A stretch of DNA of 64,000 nt from assembly GCA_038093515.1 (NCBI GenBank), contig JBBPSI010000053.1, positions 1 through 64,000 on the forward strand. Reading direction: 5' to 3'. Position 1 is the stretch's first letter, and each line of letters begins with the position of its first letter. The stretch is from Butyriboletus loyo. Lineage: Eukaryota > Basidiomycota > Agaricomycetes > Boletales > Boletaceae. A program made the position numbers and the translations under genes. Shown in pieces: positions 25,183 to 36,304 of this stretch. The notes below the pieces were generated by a model. The model was not told the origin of the DNA, ran no database searches, and was given only the letters and a program-made list of their open reading frames with translations.

Positions 25183-26240
25183 ACAGGAAGAACTACGGGC
25201 AAGCGAAAGTAGATTTTAGTTTTGTATACCGAGTGAACGACACGATGGGGTTTGGATTTGCGTATACCTATGAGAAGGAGAAAGTCATTGAGGCATGCGT
25301 ACGTACAAGCCTTGGTGATGATCAGGCTTGCGCAAGCGATGGGAGTTGTCACCAAGGGGTCGAAACACGAAAAGAAGCAAGGGTCTGGCTGTGACGTTCT
25401 CGTACCGCCAAAACCGAAAAGAAAAAACTCGGACCCCACAAACCTCGTCCTTGAAGGGGCCACACCTCACGCAGCGAAGAGATGGTACGAGCCGACCCCA
25501 TCGTCTGTCTGAGGAGTGGTGCGCAAGGTTGCACGGTTTGGATGGGTGTGCATTTTTTTTTAGGGTTTGGATGCCACGTCATGATCACATGGCCCGTCGA
25601 GGAGAAAAAAAGGTTCGTTGCGGAATGAAGGGCGAAAGAAAAGGAAAGCGATGTGACCGGCGAAACCCATCTGGCGCGCGGCAGGCCGCGTTTTATCGTT
25701 GCACATGGTCCACGGGGTTCCCGAGCGTTCTCGGTGTTGGGCTCACACGCTCCGTCGGTCGTACATCATAAGATGTCATATTCGATGAGATCGCGCGACC
25801 GCTGTAACCGATTTGAAGCATGGGCTTCTTGTCATAAGCGCTTAGCAATGGGACCCACCGACACGTACTGTCTCATTTCGATCCTAGGTTCGTCATGATC
25901 CCAGTGAGACATTACATAATGGTAGGTTCGCGTGTGGCGAACTTAGAATAGGTTCTTCTGGGTGGGGAGTCGTGGTTCAAATTCGAAAAAAAAAACTGCC
26001 AAACTCACGGGACAGTCGTTCTAGATGCATCTCAAGTGGCATGGGATGTGACTGGCGTAAACCAGAATGTTTGACTGGCACACACTTTCACGAATCCTGC
26101 ATCAACAAACAACTAAAGAGTATAATATATAATATCCATACACTGAACCACAATACAGCGGGAGCGAGACGAAGTGCGACCCTGGCAGTGATACCCTATG
26201 CGTACTAGATTTCACATCCGTTAGCAAGACGTCAGTAGAA
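25183..26240. other. Intergenic, no gene recognised
   Basis: Several overlapping frames of 60-150 codons occur on both strands at 25250-25900. None has recognisable features and they mutually overlap, so I treat them as incidental. The interval lies between the 3' ends of two convergent genes (reductase + and RTF2 -). Confidence 0.5.
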
Positions 26241-27286
26241 TCATAGATAACCACCTACTCTAGTAAACGTTCCCATGGTAGTGAATGTTTCTTTCTTTGG
26301 TGGAGCGTCCTTTGAGCGGTATAATGACTTGACAGCATCACTCATATTAAACTTGCGTTTAGCCTCCTCCGCAGCGAGAGAATTCGTAAGCGCTCGCGAT
26401 GCAGTTGATATCGTGGGGTTGGAACCAGGTACAGGCGAAGGGGAGTGCCCTGCCAATATTGATTTCTTCTTTTTCGAGACGGCAGTGGGCTCCTCAACGA
26501 CAGCGTCCGTACCGGCTTTCCGTTTCTTCGTTTTTGACTTGGCAGGCTGGCGTGAACGATGGAGTTCCATCGTCGCACGCATGCGCTGTCCCTCGTCTTC
26601 AGACGGGTTGATTGTCATGACGTCGGATGTAAGCGAGAATTTGGTGGCACATTGAGGACAGACATCGAGCTCTCCTCTGTCAGCGGAGTCACCATTGCTC
26701 TCCTCGCTGCTCGGTATCTCTCTACTGGGTGGATTCGGACCGAGGAGCGTCCGTAGACCAGATTGCGAGAACACGCAACCACAAGGGCGAACGTATACAA
26801 AGGGTTGGACCCCATTCATCTCCTTTAGATTGAGAGGGCAGACAAACTGGGGGACTTCACTTGGTGGCACGTCGGTAGAAGTAATAGGTGTTGATCTCGT
26901 TGTGAGCTTTAGAGTTTTGACGTCCTGGATCAAAGGTGAGTATGGAGTGTAGAGGGCATGATAGTTCGACGTACCTTTAGCGAGCGAATGTGTCCACATA
27001 TCTCTTCCCCATCTCCATATGCTGACTTGTCCAATAGATATTCTATTATCGCATCTTTGTTGTATAGCTTTCCTAGGTCACAAGAAACTACAGGCTCCTG
27101 AAGCAAGCGCTAGAAGACAATTGTCAACACGCGCTTACTGTTTATTGCGAGTGAGAGACGCACCTTGGACAGCGCACAGAAAAACCACCTGGCTCGTACT
27201 TGATTAGCCTTGTCTGCCTGCTCGGCTTTAGCCTTGGTCTTTACAAGATCGCGTCTATCGGGAATACTTCCTCCGTCATTGCCCAT
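26241..27286 (-). CDS. RTF2: Replication termination factor 2 (Rtf2) homologue
   Basis: Rtf2 proteins act at stalled replication forks and carry a degenerate RING-like zinc-binding fold. Exon 1 (27286 down to about 27164) starts MGNDGGSIPDRRDLVK, the conserved family N-terminus. The next exon has PVVSCDLGKLYNKDAIIEYL. The long last exon continues with VPQFVCPLNLKEMNGVQPFV, VRPCGCVFSQSGL and CPQCATKFSLTSDVMTINPS, giving the paired C/H ligands of the family. A basic linker (KSKTKKRKAG) and a C-terminal NMSDAVKSLYRSK follow. Two introns are needed. It is divergent from PSD1, with 422 bp between the start codons. Confidence 0.92.
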
Positions 27287-27708
27287 GGTGATGGCTGTGA
27301 GCAAGTTGGTGTTCCCTTGTTACTAATGAGACATCCAGATTTAGACCAGCTTGAAACTCCGATCCTGAGGATTATCAGACACGCCAAATTAAGAGGCCCG
27401 GTGGACGCGAATGATTACGCAAAAATATCGTCACGTGAAATGGGATTGTTTGTCACTATTTGTGCTTGTTATGTTCAGCAGGTCTTGCCTTTTTTTAGAT
27501 ACGGCTTTTATTGCCGAAAGTCAAGTAAATACTCGCGGAGCACCCTATTGTGGTATTTAATTTCAAACTCAGACTAGGACGGCGTAAGCTATCATAAGGC
27601 AGTGGCCGGGAAAGGTCGACTCGGACTGAACTGCTCAATTGCCAAGGCACGCACGCAACTCGCTGTACAGTTCCGCCGTCCCCATTTTTCATGCTCACTC
27701 CATCCTAG
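27287..27708. promoter_or_regulatory. Divergent promoter of RTF2 and PSD1
   Basis: No gene lies between the two start codons. I see no strong TATA box or named motif. Confidence 0.4.
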
Positions 27709-29654
27709 ATGCTCTATAAAGCCATAATTAAGGGTAAACGGCCCCTCCAGGCCGCATCGCATGTCATTTCTTCAACCACGACCGCTGCAGCCAACACGTC
27801 TTCCGCTATCTTTTCCAGAGTATTCGTAAAACGAAGGCTAAGTTTATCCGGAACAGTACGCTGTTTAAACAGGAATGCTTTTAGGAGACCTTTTTCCACG
27901 AGGCATGTTGTCCCTCCAGAGTCACACGACCAGTTGTCTGGCGCTTCGGCCGCTGCGCCTCTTTACCGTACGCTTCTTGCACTTGCGCACTTCTGATCTC
28001 ACTTGCGATTGTTCCGCAGGGAAAATCATGAAAGCCTGGACTGAAACACCTACGAAATGGTACCCGCTCCCTCTGGCTGTCGGCGCACTTCTCCTCGTCA
28101 TTATGCAGTACCACAAGAAGAGCTCACGTGCGCAGAAAGAAGTCCATGTCGACGAGGAAGGTCGTGAGGTAATCAAGCTCAAAGGTCCCTGGCAGGTCTG
28201 TACATGTGTTCTCTTTCATCTTTGCCGTCATTCATCCTTTCTAGGTTCACGTAATAGGTGCTCTACCCCTACGCAACCTCTCTCGGGTCTGGGGTTATTT
28301 GAACTCGTTCGAACTTCCCATTTGGCTCCGTCCCTACGGCATTCAGCTCTACGCTTATTTTTTTGGGTGTAATTTGGATGAGATTGAACCGAATGACTTG
28401 ACAAAATATGCGAGTCTAGGGGAGTTCTTCTATCGGAAGCTGAAACCAGGCGTACGACCAGTTGATAGTGCGGTCCTAGTAAGTTGTGTCTTCCAGGGCT
28501 TGACTGATGTATCACTGAATGCCCTTCCAGGTCAGTCCAGCCGATGGAACCGTGCTTCACTTTGGTACCATCGATAATCTACGAGTGGAGCAAGTCAAGG
28601 GGATCACCTACTCCCTAGATGCACTACTCGGCGTAGAACGGTATGACCCCAGCAACCCTTCTTCGCCGACATCAACTATCGTAGAATTTCCTCACGATCA
28701 AGAGCTCGTCGACCACCGCGAGTTCGCTATCGTCAACGGGATAGAATACAGCCTCGATAAACTCCTGGGAGCCTCGTCACCGAGTACACCTGGTTCGATG
28801 TCCCCTATTGAGCGGGCGTTGGATTCTGATAGCGTCAACGAAATACCCCTCAAACACGGTGCACAAATTGATGCGTCGGTAGCGCAAGAAGGCAGCCTTC
28901 AGGAAATTCTGGCGCACGATGCTTCTGTCGCTCGGGAAATGGGTGTCCGATCTCCCTTGGGGGAACACAATAGAAGTATATCGGGGACTAGCGTCAGAAA
29001 CGGAAACGCGCTCTATTTCACTGTAATATACCTTGCACCAGGCGATTACCACCGTTTCCACAGTCCCACCGCATGGGTAGTGGAGAAACGAAGGCATTTC
29101 GTTGGTGCGTAATTCGACCTCGGAGTGCATCCTGGTATACTCACATCCAGTCTAGGTGAACTGTTTTCGGTATCCCCATACATGGCTAAGCGTCTGCAAA
29201 ACCTGTTCGTGCTCAATGAGCGAGTGGCACTCCTCGGTCGATGGCGATATGGTTTTTTCAGTATGATCCCCGTCGGCGCAACTAATGTGGGGAGTATCAA
29301 AGTAAACTTTGATTCCGTGAGTGCGCCTGAGTCATCCGTCGGAACACAAAACCGACGTGTCTTGCATCTCCATAGGCCCTTCGCACGAACCTCCGTGGCC
29401 GTCCGCCCCCACCCGGGACGTACACCGAAGCGGTCTACTCCGCTGCGTCCCCGTTGCTCAATGGGCAGCCTTTGACTCCAGCCCAAGAAATGGGTGGTTT
29501 TTGTCTCGGGAGTACGATCGTCCTCGTGTTCGAGGCCCCAAAGGATTTTGAGTTTGCGATTAAGGCGGGTCAGCGGGTCAAGGTGGGCAACCGGCTTGGG
29601 GATGTTCCTGGGGCAATAGCAACCGGTGGGAAGGTCAAACAGAAAGCGGAATGA
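27709..29654 (+). CDS. PSD1: Phosphatidylserine decarboxylase, mitochondrial type
   Basis: The enzyme converts phosphatidylserine to phosphatidylethanolamine at the mitochondrial inner membrane. Exon 1 encodes a basic, Arg/Ser-rich presequence. Exon 2 has a membrane segment ([17 protein letters not shown]). Core motifs follow: [40 protein letters not shown] and [10 protein letters not shown]. The self-cleavage motif LGST is at 29505-29516, where the precursor splits to form the pyruvoyl group. Six exons fit: 27709-27967, 28020-28195, 28245-28478, 28531-29104, 29156-29316 and 29376-29654. A YSLDxLLG motif occurs twice in exon 4. This is the only intact copy; at least five decayed fragments of its 3' half lie downstream. 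Confidence 0.95.
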
Positions 29655-30170
29655 TGATCTTCTGACGTGGCGTTCCCACTTCTCGGCATCAACCTTCGCA
29701 AGGACAGGATCCGAGGAACTCAATTCGTTCACTCGAGCCTAGCTCGAGTGCACGATCCATGTCTTGCATGCTCGGACGCTTGATGAATTGTTCTGAGTAC
29801 CACGCATTTATCGCGGCAATTTGTGTATACCTGCATCCGTATTCCACCATATCTCGTACATCTGTCCGGTAGGAAGACTGCAAAGTACTCATCAGCGGAT
29901 TCTCTTATTGCTGAAGTGGCCCACCAATTGAAGGATTCGTCAGAGAGTCACATAACGTTACGTGGCGTTTATCGATGTATCATGTGTACAAAATTGATCG
30001 TCGTCGATAAGACCAGACCTATCACTGGGTGCGATGTGTCTATCACCGACAGTCACTACAGCCCAACATGCGTGCATTGTGGATCGGTGCATTTCTCTGC
30101 ACTTGGATTGGTGATCGTACTCTTCGTAGCGATCTCATTGTGTGGACAGATGCATTTACCCTGAAGTGAA
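29655..30170. other. Array spacer with a conserved minus-strand peptide
   Basis: Downstream of PSD1 the minus strand at about 29725-29890 reads AAINAWYSEQFIKRPSMQDM followed by DRALELGSSE. A decayed relative (QDIDRALKGGSGE) occurs at about 39175-39300 after PSD fragment B. The DNA is also similar to 46750-46850. The family is unknown; it is part of the duplicated unit. Confidence 0.4.
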
Positions 30171-30172
30171 GT

Positions 30173-30720
30173 GTGCTTCAAGGGAAGCGGGGCATATCCT
30201 GTGTCTCGCTGTCTCCAACGACTGCAGATGGGCCAGTGGATCGCAGCGGGGACTTGGAGGGCGAGCACATTGTGTGGGACGCAAAGACATACGAAAAAGT
30301 CCCCTCACACAAGGATGATGGCACTAGCACACCATCAACCGACTCGACCCGACTCGTCGTTGCGACGTGCACACGAGCAGTGGTTGATCCACTCTACCAC
30401 GAACGTTGGGTGAGTGTAGCGACATGCTCACCGCGACGGCCACTAAACATAACGTTCGGGTCTACGACAGCAATGAATTGATGATGGCCACTACTTGCTT
30501 GTACATGGACATCCCAGCAAAAAGTAACCCGGTGGTTTGACAACACTGGTCTCCTCTGGTCAAACGATCAGCTCTTCAACATCGTATCCGACGGCAGAAT
30601 CTACCGAATCGATTGAATCATCTACCGGGTCAAACGTTCGTTCAATCGCCTTCTCACCGGGCGACCGGTTTCTCGCCATCGGACCGCTTCTTTCTGCGAT
30701 CCTTTCTTTTTTTCTCTTTC
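30173..30720 (+). pseudogene. WD40 gene remnant of another type
   Basis: Broken plus-strand frames contain WD40-like strands: GEHIVWDAKTYEKV at about 30265-30300, LLWSNDQLFNIVSDGRIYRI near 30550-30610, and GSNVRSIAFSPGDRFLAIG at about 30630-30685. Frame changes and a TGA separate them, so this is a relic. The wording differs from the array's own WD40 genes and the strand is opposite, so it is a different WD40 gene. Confidence 0.5.
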
Positions 30721-31340
30721 GAATCATTTCTTTCCGTGAACGTCATCCCCGCCGAGCTCGCATACGGTACTGTTATTGTGCCTCTCGTCCCGTCTACCCA
30801 TCGAATCCTTTTTGTGGCTCACTTGACAGGCTCGCCGTTGTCGATATCGTCGATTATGAGTAGCTGGATCTTCGTATATCTGCTTTCTCTATAAATCCTT
30901 GGATCGACTCTCGTAGATCCGCCTCGACGCTGGCCGATACGGGTTAATTGGTCACCATCACGGTGCAGCTACATCTAACCGCCAGCTGTGAAGCAAGATA
31001 CTGAATTCTCGCTGGATGCAGTGTTTAGGTGATTACGTAGCGTTTTACCACAATCAAAAGATGGTAGTACTTGGAGGAAGAGTATCATTTCACCAGGTTG
31101 CAACGGAGTACACCCGGGAAAGGCGACATCTTCGAACTAGACGCATATCCGACACTCTGAATGTTTGCAATAGCTCTAATCCCGACTTGCGTGTGTGCAT
31201 ATAGACTGCACAATGTTGGCTGAGTGAATATCCTGGCGAGCTCGATCACGGACGAAGTTGTTAGGACCCAATCTAGTGTTGCGAAGCGACACAAATTCAG
31301 AGAGTACACATACTTCCAAGTCAACATGGAATCACCCGAA

Positions 31341-33311
31341 TCAATGTATCTCATCATGTGCACCTGAGCGAATACACAACATCCACGTGGGTAGCCTAAT
31401 CGCAAGGGTAGCCTCGTCTGCTCCTCGTTCATGCTGATCTATGTTGAGTGTCAAAATCGACACTAAAGTAAACTACACGCACCGTTACATGAACCCTCGT
31501 GGCCGAGGGTTGAGATAGATCGTTCGCATGCTGTGCCTGAGAGGACGTGAGCTGTTGTGACGAGTTTTATGATCACCAGAAAAGAACGCACTGTGCCGGC
31601 TTCGTTTGGATCCGCGGGACCTTGTCCACTACGAGACGCATCGATATTGGGACGCTTGGTGACAGCAGCCTTGGCGGGCGATTTGCGCTACAATGTGTAA
31701 TGAGTGCCTGTACACGGATCCAAGGAACAACGAACCTGTTGTTTCACGACGGGTTTCGCGACCACTCGCTGAGAAAACATAGTAGACACATGATATCCAC
31801 CTGTGTATCAAGGAGCACTCACACGTCGACGTCGACCTGCAACCATCCACGAAGGACCCTCATTTGTGGCATCCACTCTCACCGGGGAGTGGGAGGGTGA
31901 TCGACGATCGACGGGCTGGTGCGACCCCCCAGAGGGTCGATCGGGGTTATGAAACGTGGGGTCCTTGTGTTTATTCCTCTGTAACCACTTTTTGAATATT
32001 GAAGGGCCCTTGGGTGAGTTGACAGTGCTGAGATTTTCGTCTACACGTGCCGCATGGGAAGGTTCCTCGCCTTCCCGGGGATGGGCAGAGGAGGTCGGGG
32101 ATGGTGGCTTTAGTAGCGTCAAGACGGTGGGAAGAGGTGAATGAAGTGATCACCAACCTCGTCATAGTTGAACGATTGAGGAGTGGACGTGTTCGGCGCG
32201 ACTTCGACCTATGCCATCGTGAGAACTCGGTGCGAGGGGGAAACGAACGAACTCATACGTCGAGGAGATCACCATCGCTGTGTGTCTTGGACTCACGCCG
32301 ACTGGATTTCCCAGCATCTTCCTGTTGTATGTATACAATGGAGTCAGTACAACTGTTTTGGACATGCAAGGATTATGATGGCACAAATGCTTACATGGAA
32401 GGGACCATACGCGTCCGGGAGAATCTTGCCAAGATCATGAATGTTAATTTTCCCATCAGCTCTTCCAATTGCGACAAAGCTGCTGTCTGGGGAAATAGTG
32501 ATTGACCATACTCTCTCTTTGATATCCTCAATGACATGTCCTATCTGAGTGAGTGTTGATATATCGAGGAACAAGGTTGAATGTAAAGCAGATGTGGCGA
32601 TGAATTTGCCATTGGCAGCGAGAGCGATCGAGAGGACGTCGTTGTCGCTGTCACCAAGAACCAATGATTCCACAAGCTGGGAGCCAGTGGACACGTCAAA
32701 GGACCTGATTTTTCTGTCGTAGAATGCGGAAAGAATTTGGTGAGCATCACTTGACCATGCGAGTGGAGTGGCCAGAAGATTGCAGGGTAGTTCGGGAGTC
32801 TTAATATTGATGAGCTCGTCGCCATTGCGACTGTCAAAGATGCGGATACTGGAGCCTACATAGCAGGCAGTGGCAAGGCGGTCGCCACTCGGAGAGAATC
32901 TGATTCCAAAGACTGAACCTGAATCGTCGTGCTTGAGTGGGCCGACGAGTCTCTCCCCAGTTGATATACTCCAAATGCTCACTTGCTGCGAGTCCCTGTG
33001 GCAAAGCTGGTCGAATTAGGGGAGACATCGACTGCACACACCATGTTTGTGCCCTCCACTTCGGTGACCTTTTCACGCATCTCTGCATCCCACACACTTG
33101 CGCCCCCATCCTGGGCCCCACAGACTATCCATTTGTCGTCCCTGGAAACAGAAATCGCATGTAACATTATTTCCGTTTGCGTTCCGACCTCACGACCGTC
33201 TTCAAGTCGCCATCGCCGAATCCCATCTTTACCCCCGCCCACAAGGTGCTTTCCGTCAGGCTGGAATGCAACTCCCCACACCAAATCAGAGTGACCAGTG
33301 TCAAGTATCAT
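31341..33311 (-). pseudogene. WD40-repeat gene, copy 2 (frameshifted)
   Basis: This copy has the same architecture as copy 1. ATG at 33311 starts MILDTGHSDLVWGVAFQPDG; WD40 blades run to about 32375 with a GTAAGT donor; then the charged tail (FKKWLQRNKHKD at about 31960-32000) and a C-terminal exon LAIRLPTWMLCIRSGAHDE with TGA at 31341-31343. Two lesions break it. A single base is missing near 32980, within FATGT, relative to copy 5. In the tail at about 31690 a TAG replaces the CAG codon of THHTLQRK. It is the WD40 gene of the first array unit, facing the intact PSD1. Confidence 0.8.
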
Positions 33312-33899
33312 CGTCTGGGCTTACTGAAATGTTAACATTGCCGAACCACTCCTCAGAGCTGCTACACACCAGCATTTGTTGATGACATTCTCGCCAGTGG
33401 TGTGCAATTGTCGGTATCCAAATGTCGAGGAACAAGGTGTTGTTGGTTTACCCGAGGTGGGCAGAGTTGCTGTATAAACGCGTTTCCTTATTCTCAAAAT
33501 GGTTCGTGCACGCGGGTCCCTCGTGTCTTTGGCGCTTATCCTTGCTCGGATCCCAGCTACGTGATCTCATTGCGAAGACCTGGCAGGCGATTAACATTGG
33601 CGAAACTCGCCTTCGTTGCCGCGGATCGTCTTACATTGCGAGTGCTCGTCATATCTCGGCCGCAGGACTCGGTTCACGACGGATGCACAATCCACATTGG
33701 ACTAATTCGCGACATACGGTGCACAAAGGCCCCACTCAAACTCCGGGAATGTTCGCTGTAAAATTGCAGACGAATATACCCACTCAAACCGCATCAAGTT
33801 GACATACATAGCGTTCGCGTGCTTCCTACACGTCTCTCCAGTGATGCTCGGCCTCTTGGTGACATCCCACTGAGGGTGAATCTACTCCAAAAACCTGGA
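33312..33899. promoter_or_regulatory. WD40 copy 2 upstream region
   Basis: This block is nearly identical upstream of copies 2, 5 and 6, including the TATA-like element near 33470. A homologous block lies upstream of copy 1. Upstream of the start the minus strand has a readable CVAAP/TFQ peptide followed by TAA, like copy 1. Other open frames here are incidental. Confidence 0.45.
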
Positions 33900-34390
33900 T
33901 GCGGTGTTCTGGTGCATCACTGAATGCACTTTCCAGTCAGTCTTGCCAACGGGACAGCATGCACCATCGATGTCCCACGCGTGGAGCAAGTCGATGATAT
34001 CATTTATTTCTCAAGTTCACTACTTCGGCGTAGAACGGTACAAACCCACAATTCTTTACTGCCGCCGTCGGCTGTCATGGAATTTCCTCACGATCAAGAG
34101 CTCGTCAATCATCGCGAGATTGTTATTGTTATTTGGGTGGAATACAGCCTCGATAGACATCAAGGAGTTTCGTCACCGAGATCACCTGGTTCAATGTCCC
34201 CTACTGATCGGGCGTTGGATTCTGATAGCGCCGACGAAATACCACTCAAACATGATGCATAAATTTTGGCAATTGGTGCTTCTGTCATGCGGGAAATAGG
34301 TGTTCATCGTCCTTGGGAGAATGTAAGAGAACTATATCAGGGACTAGAGTCAGACACGGAATCACGCTCTGCTTCGCTGTAATATATGCA
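33900..34390 (+). pseudogene. PSD fragment A (exon 4 region)
   Basis: Matches PSD1 exon 4 only. It keeps the last bases of the preceding intron, the VEQV region, [22 protein letters not shown] and SPRSPGSMSPTDRALDSDS, then a TAA where PSD1 has a codon after the KHGA-like KHDA. It lacks the presequence, membrane segment, catalytic histidine region and LGST, so it is non-functional. Confidence 0.85.
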
Positions 34391-35241
34391 GGTGGGTTCT
34401 GGCTGGTCGCGATTGGGCGGAACTGGTGATCGCGCCGGAGATCGAAGGTGTGTCTTTTTCACCGTTTCTTGCTTGTTCCACTGACATTGCGTTTGTATAA
34501 ACGAAGAAAGAAAGTCTCCGATTCGAGAAGGACCGCCACACCGCGCAGACGCGACTATGGTGAGATTGATCTCGCCTCCCTCAGTGGAAAATCTAGTCTC
34601 GGTTCCCAATATATTCGTACCCGAACGTACTGGAGCCTCGACCGCATGTCACATGTCACCCCTCTTCATCTACCTGCATCCACGAATACACAATACGCAC
34701 ACACCACAGCAGATGGCAATCAGCCTTAATCGCGGATGTCCCAGTCGTGCATACATGGTCCTATGTTTGTCACTATCCTTCTCACTCGCCCGTCTCCGGT
34801 CTTCTCATCCTCTCCAACATTCCAACACAGTCTATGCCAATAGCCTCTACCTCCAGCGCGCCCCTACAAAGGGCGTAGTCACTGGACGATTGTACGCAAC
34901 GTCCCCGCATGTTCGCAGCCAGGGACAGGGAATGCGACGGTACAGTGAACAACGCAAAGAGGACTCGGAGGGTTCCACGGTCCGCTGGACCAGCAGACTA
35001 ATATAACATATTTGTGACCTTTTCTGGTCACTTCGATGTTTCTGCGGTTGGTCCAAACACGGGTTTCGCGATAGCCCGCGCGGGGACCAGCGCTGAAGAG
35101 TGGGTCCGACTCCGATCACCAATTCGGAACGTAAGGCTGTGCTGGACGAGGTGCATTCGAGCAAGAACAGGAAATGAGACGTTCTGGACAGACGAGTGCG
35201 CGGAGGCATGAAATGATTCGAGGGACGTCGTTTACAGCGAT
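34391..35241. other. Array spacer, no gene recognised
   Basis: Several open frames of 90-150 codons occur on both strands, but none has features I recognise. This stretch has no obvious counterpart in the other units, so it may be an insertion specific to this unit. Confidence 0.35.
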
Positions 35242-35701
35242 GTGGTCCGGTACGCGTACGTATGGAGTCTCGCCGAGTTAGTTTCCCCGTCCGTCCATCT
35301 TAGCAACACACACAAAGCTGAGGATACGGACGGAGCGGATGCGGATGGGAATCTGCCCCCAGACCCAGAAAATCTTGACAAACCATTCTCATTCGGTGTT
35401 CCTCTCGCGCGGTGCGTCAAGGGCAATCTCTTAACACTAACGCGTAGGCGACAAGGTTCGCTGTGCGGGATTCCTTTGCCTGTTCCTCGCTTTGTGCAGA
35501 CGTGGTTACCCTCGCCTTTCCGTTCGTGCTTGGCTGCGCTTGCCGAGGCTACGCGCACCGTGGCGTCGCAAGGTATTGTTTGAGGAGCAGCTGGATATGG
35601 TAGCGCCCATTCAGACTCCGGAAGAACTGGCGAAGGAGGGTGTGTCCGACGGTGGCCTTGACGACGGTGGGGGAACAGGCAGAGATGGAACGTTGAGGTG
35701 A
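35242..35701 (+). pseudogene. Remnant sharing a peptide with 6328-6627
   Basis: A plus-strand frame (35242-35583) contains an acidic stretch (KAEDTDGADADGNLPPDPEN) and PVPRFVQTWLPSPFRS. It then shifts frame into FEEQLDMVAPIQTPEELAKE. The counterpart at 6328-6627 on the minus strand has the same two peptides, PVPRFVQTELP and FEEQPDMVAPIRTPEELAKE. The original family is unknown. Frameshifts in both copies indicate decay. Confidence 0.4.
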
Positions 35702-36304
35702 TCGAACGGTCGGGACTGGTGAAACACCTCTGTACGAACCTGCGCGCATTGGTCAAGCCCTAGACGGGATTGCAAAGTTGGTTGTAGAGATTGTCCCCGA
35801 GGCATACGCCCACAGCATCATGGTCCTCTGTATCCGTGTTGCTGTGGTATTGCCTCTGCTTGCCATGTAGAGTTGGGTTTCTGGAATCATTCAACACGAG
35901 GATACTCACGTTTGGAACGCATCCTGTACTGTTAGATCTCCCGAGGCGGGTGTGCCACTTTGGCGCCGATGCAGTTACGACGATGGCCCCCTCTTGTATG
36001 CTTGGATGAACATGTAAACCTGTTCCATGCCATCAACGTCTAATTCTTGTGCAAGAATTCGAACATCGAGACGATGGCGTCCCAAGAGCTGGCTTACGCC
36101 CCACCCCCGTCTTAGTGGACGTTCCGTAAACTTGCAACAGCTCCAATTAATCGGACAATGCAATTACGACCTCCGTGTGTGTATACTGCTAGATTGTATC
36201 AACGACGGTCAAATCAATGTCCTGGCGAGCTCGAGTTTATTGGGATGTTGCGATGTGATACGAACTCGAAGAACATATTCCCGATTCAAAATGGTATCGC
36301 TGGA
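35702..36304. other. Array spacer and WD40 copy 3 3' flank
   Basis: No gene. A block around 35840-35900 (TGCTGTGGTATTGCCTCTGC) is repeated near 39420-39450, and the flank of the WD40 stop resembles that of the other copies. Confidence 0.4.

Noticed and set aside
25328..25771. 147-codon plus-strand frame after the reductase
   Set aside because: Basic, low-complexity composition, crosses a T-run, and overlaps other frames of equal quality on both strands; no recognisable features.
34557..35209. 150- and 120-codon frames in the array spacer
   Set aside because: They overlap on opposite strands, have no recognisable domain and no counterpart in other units.
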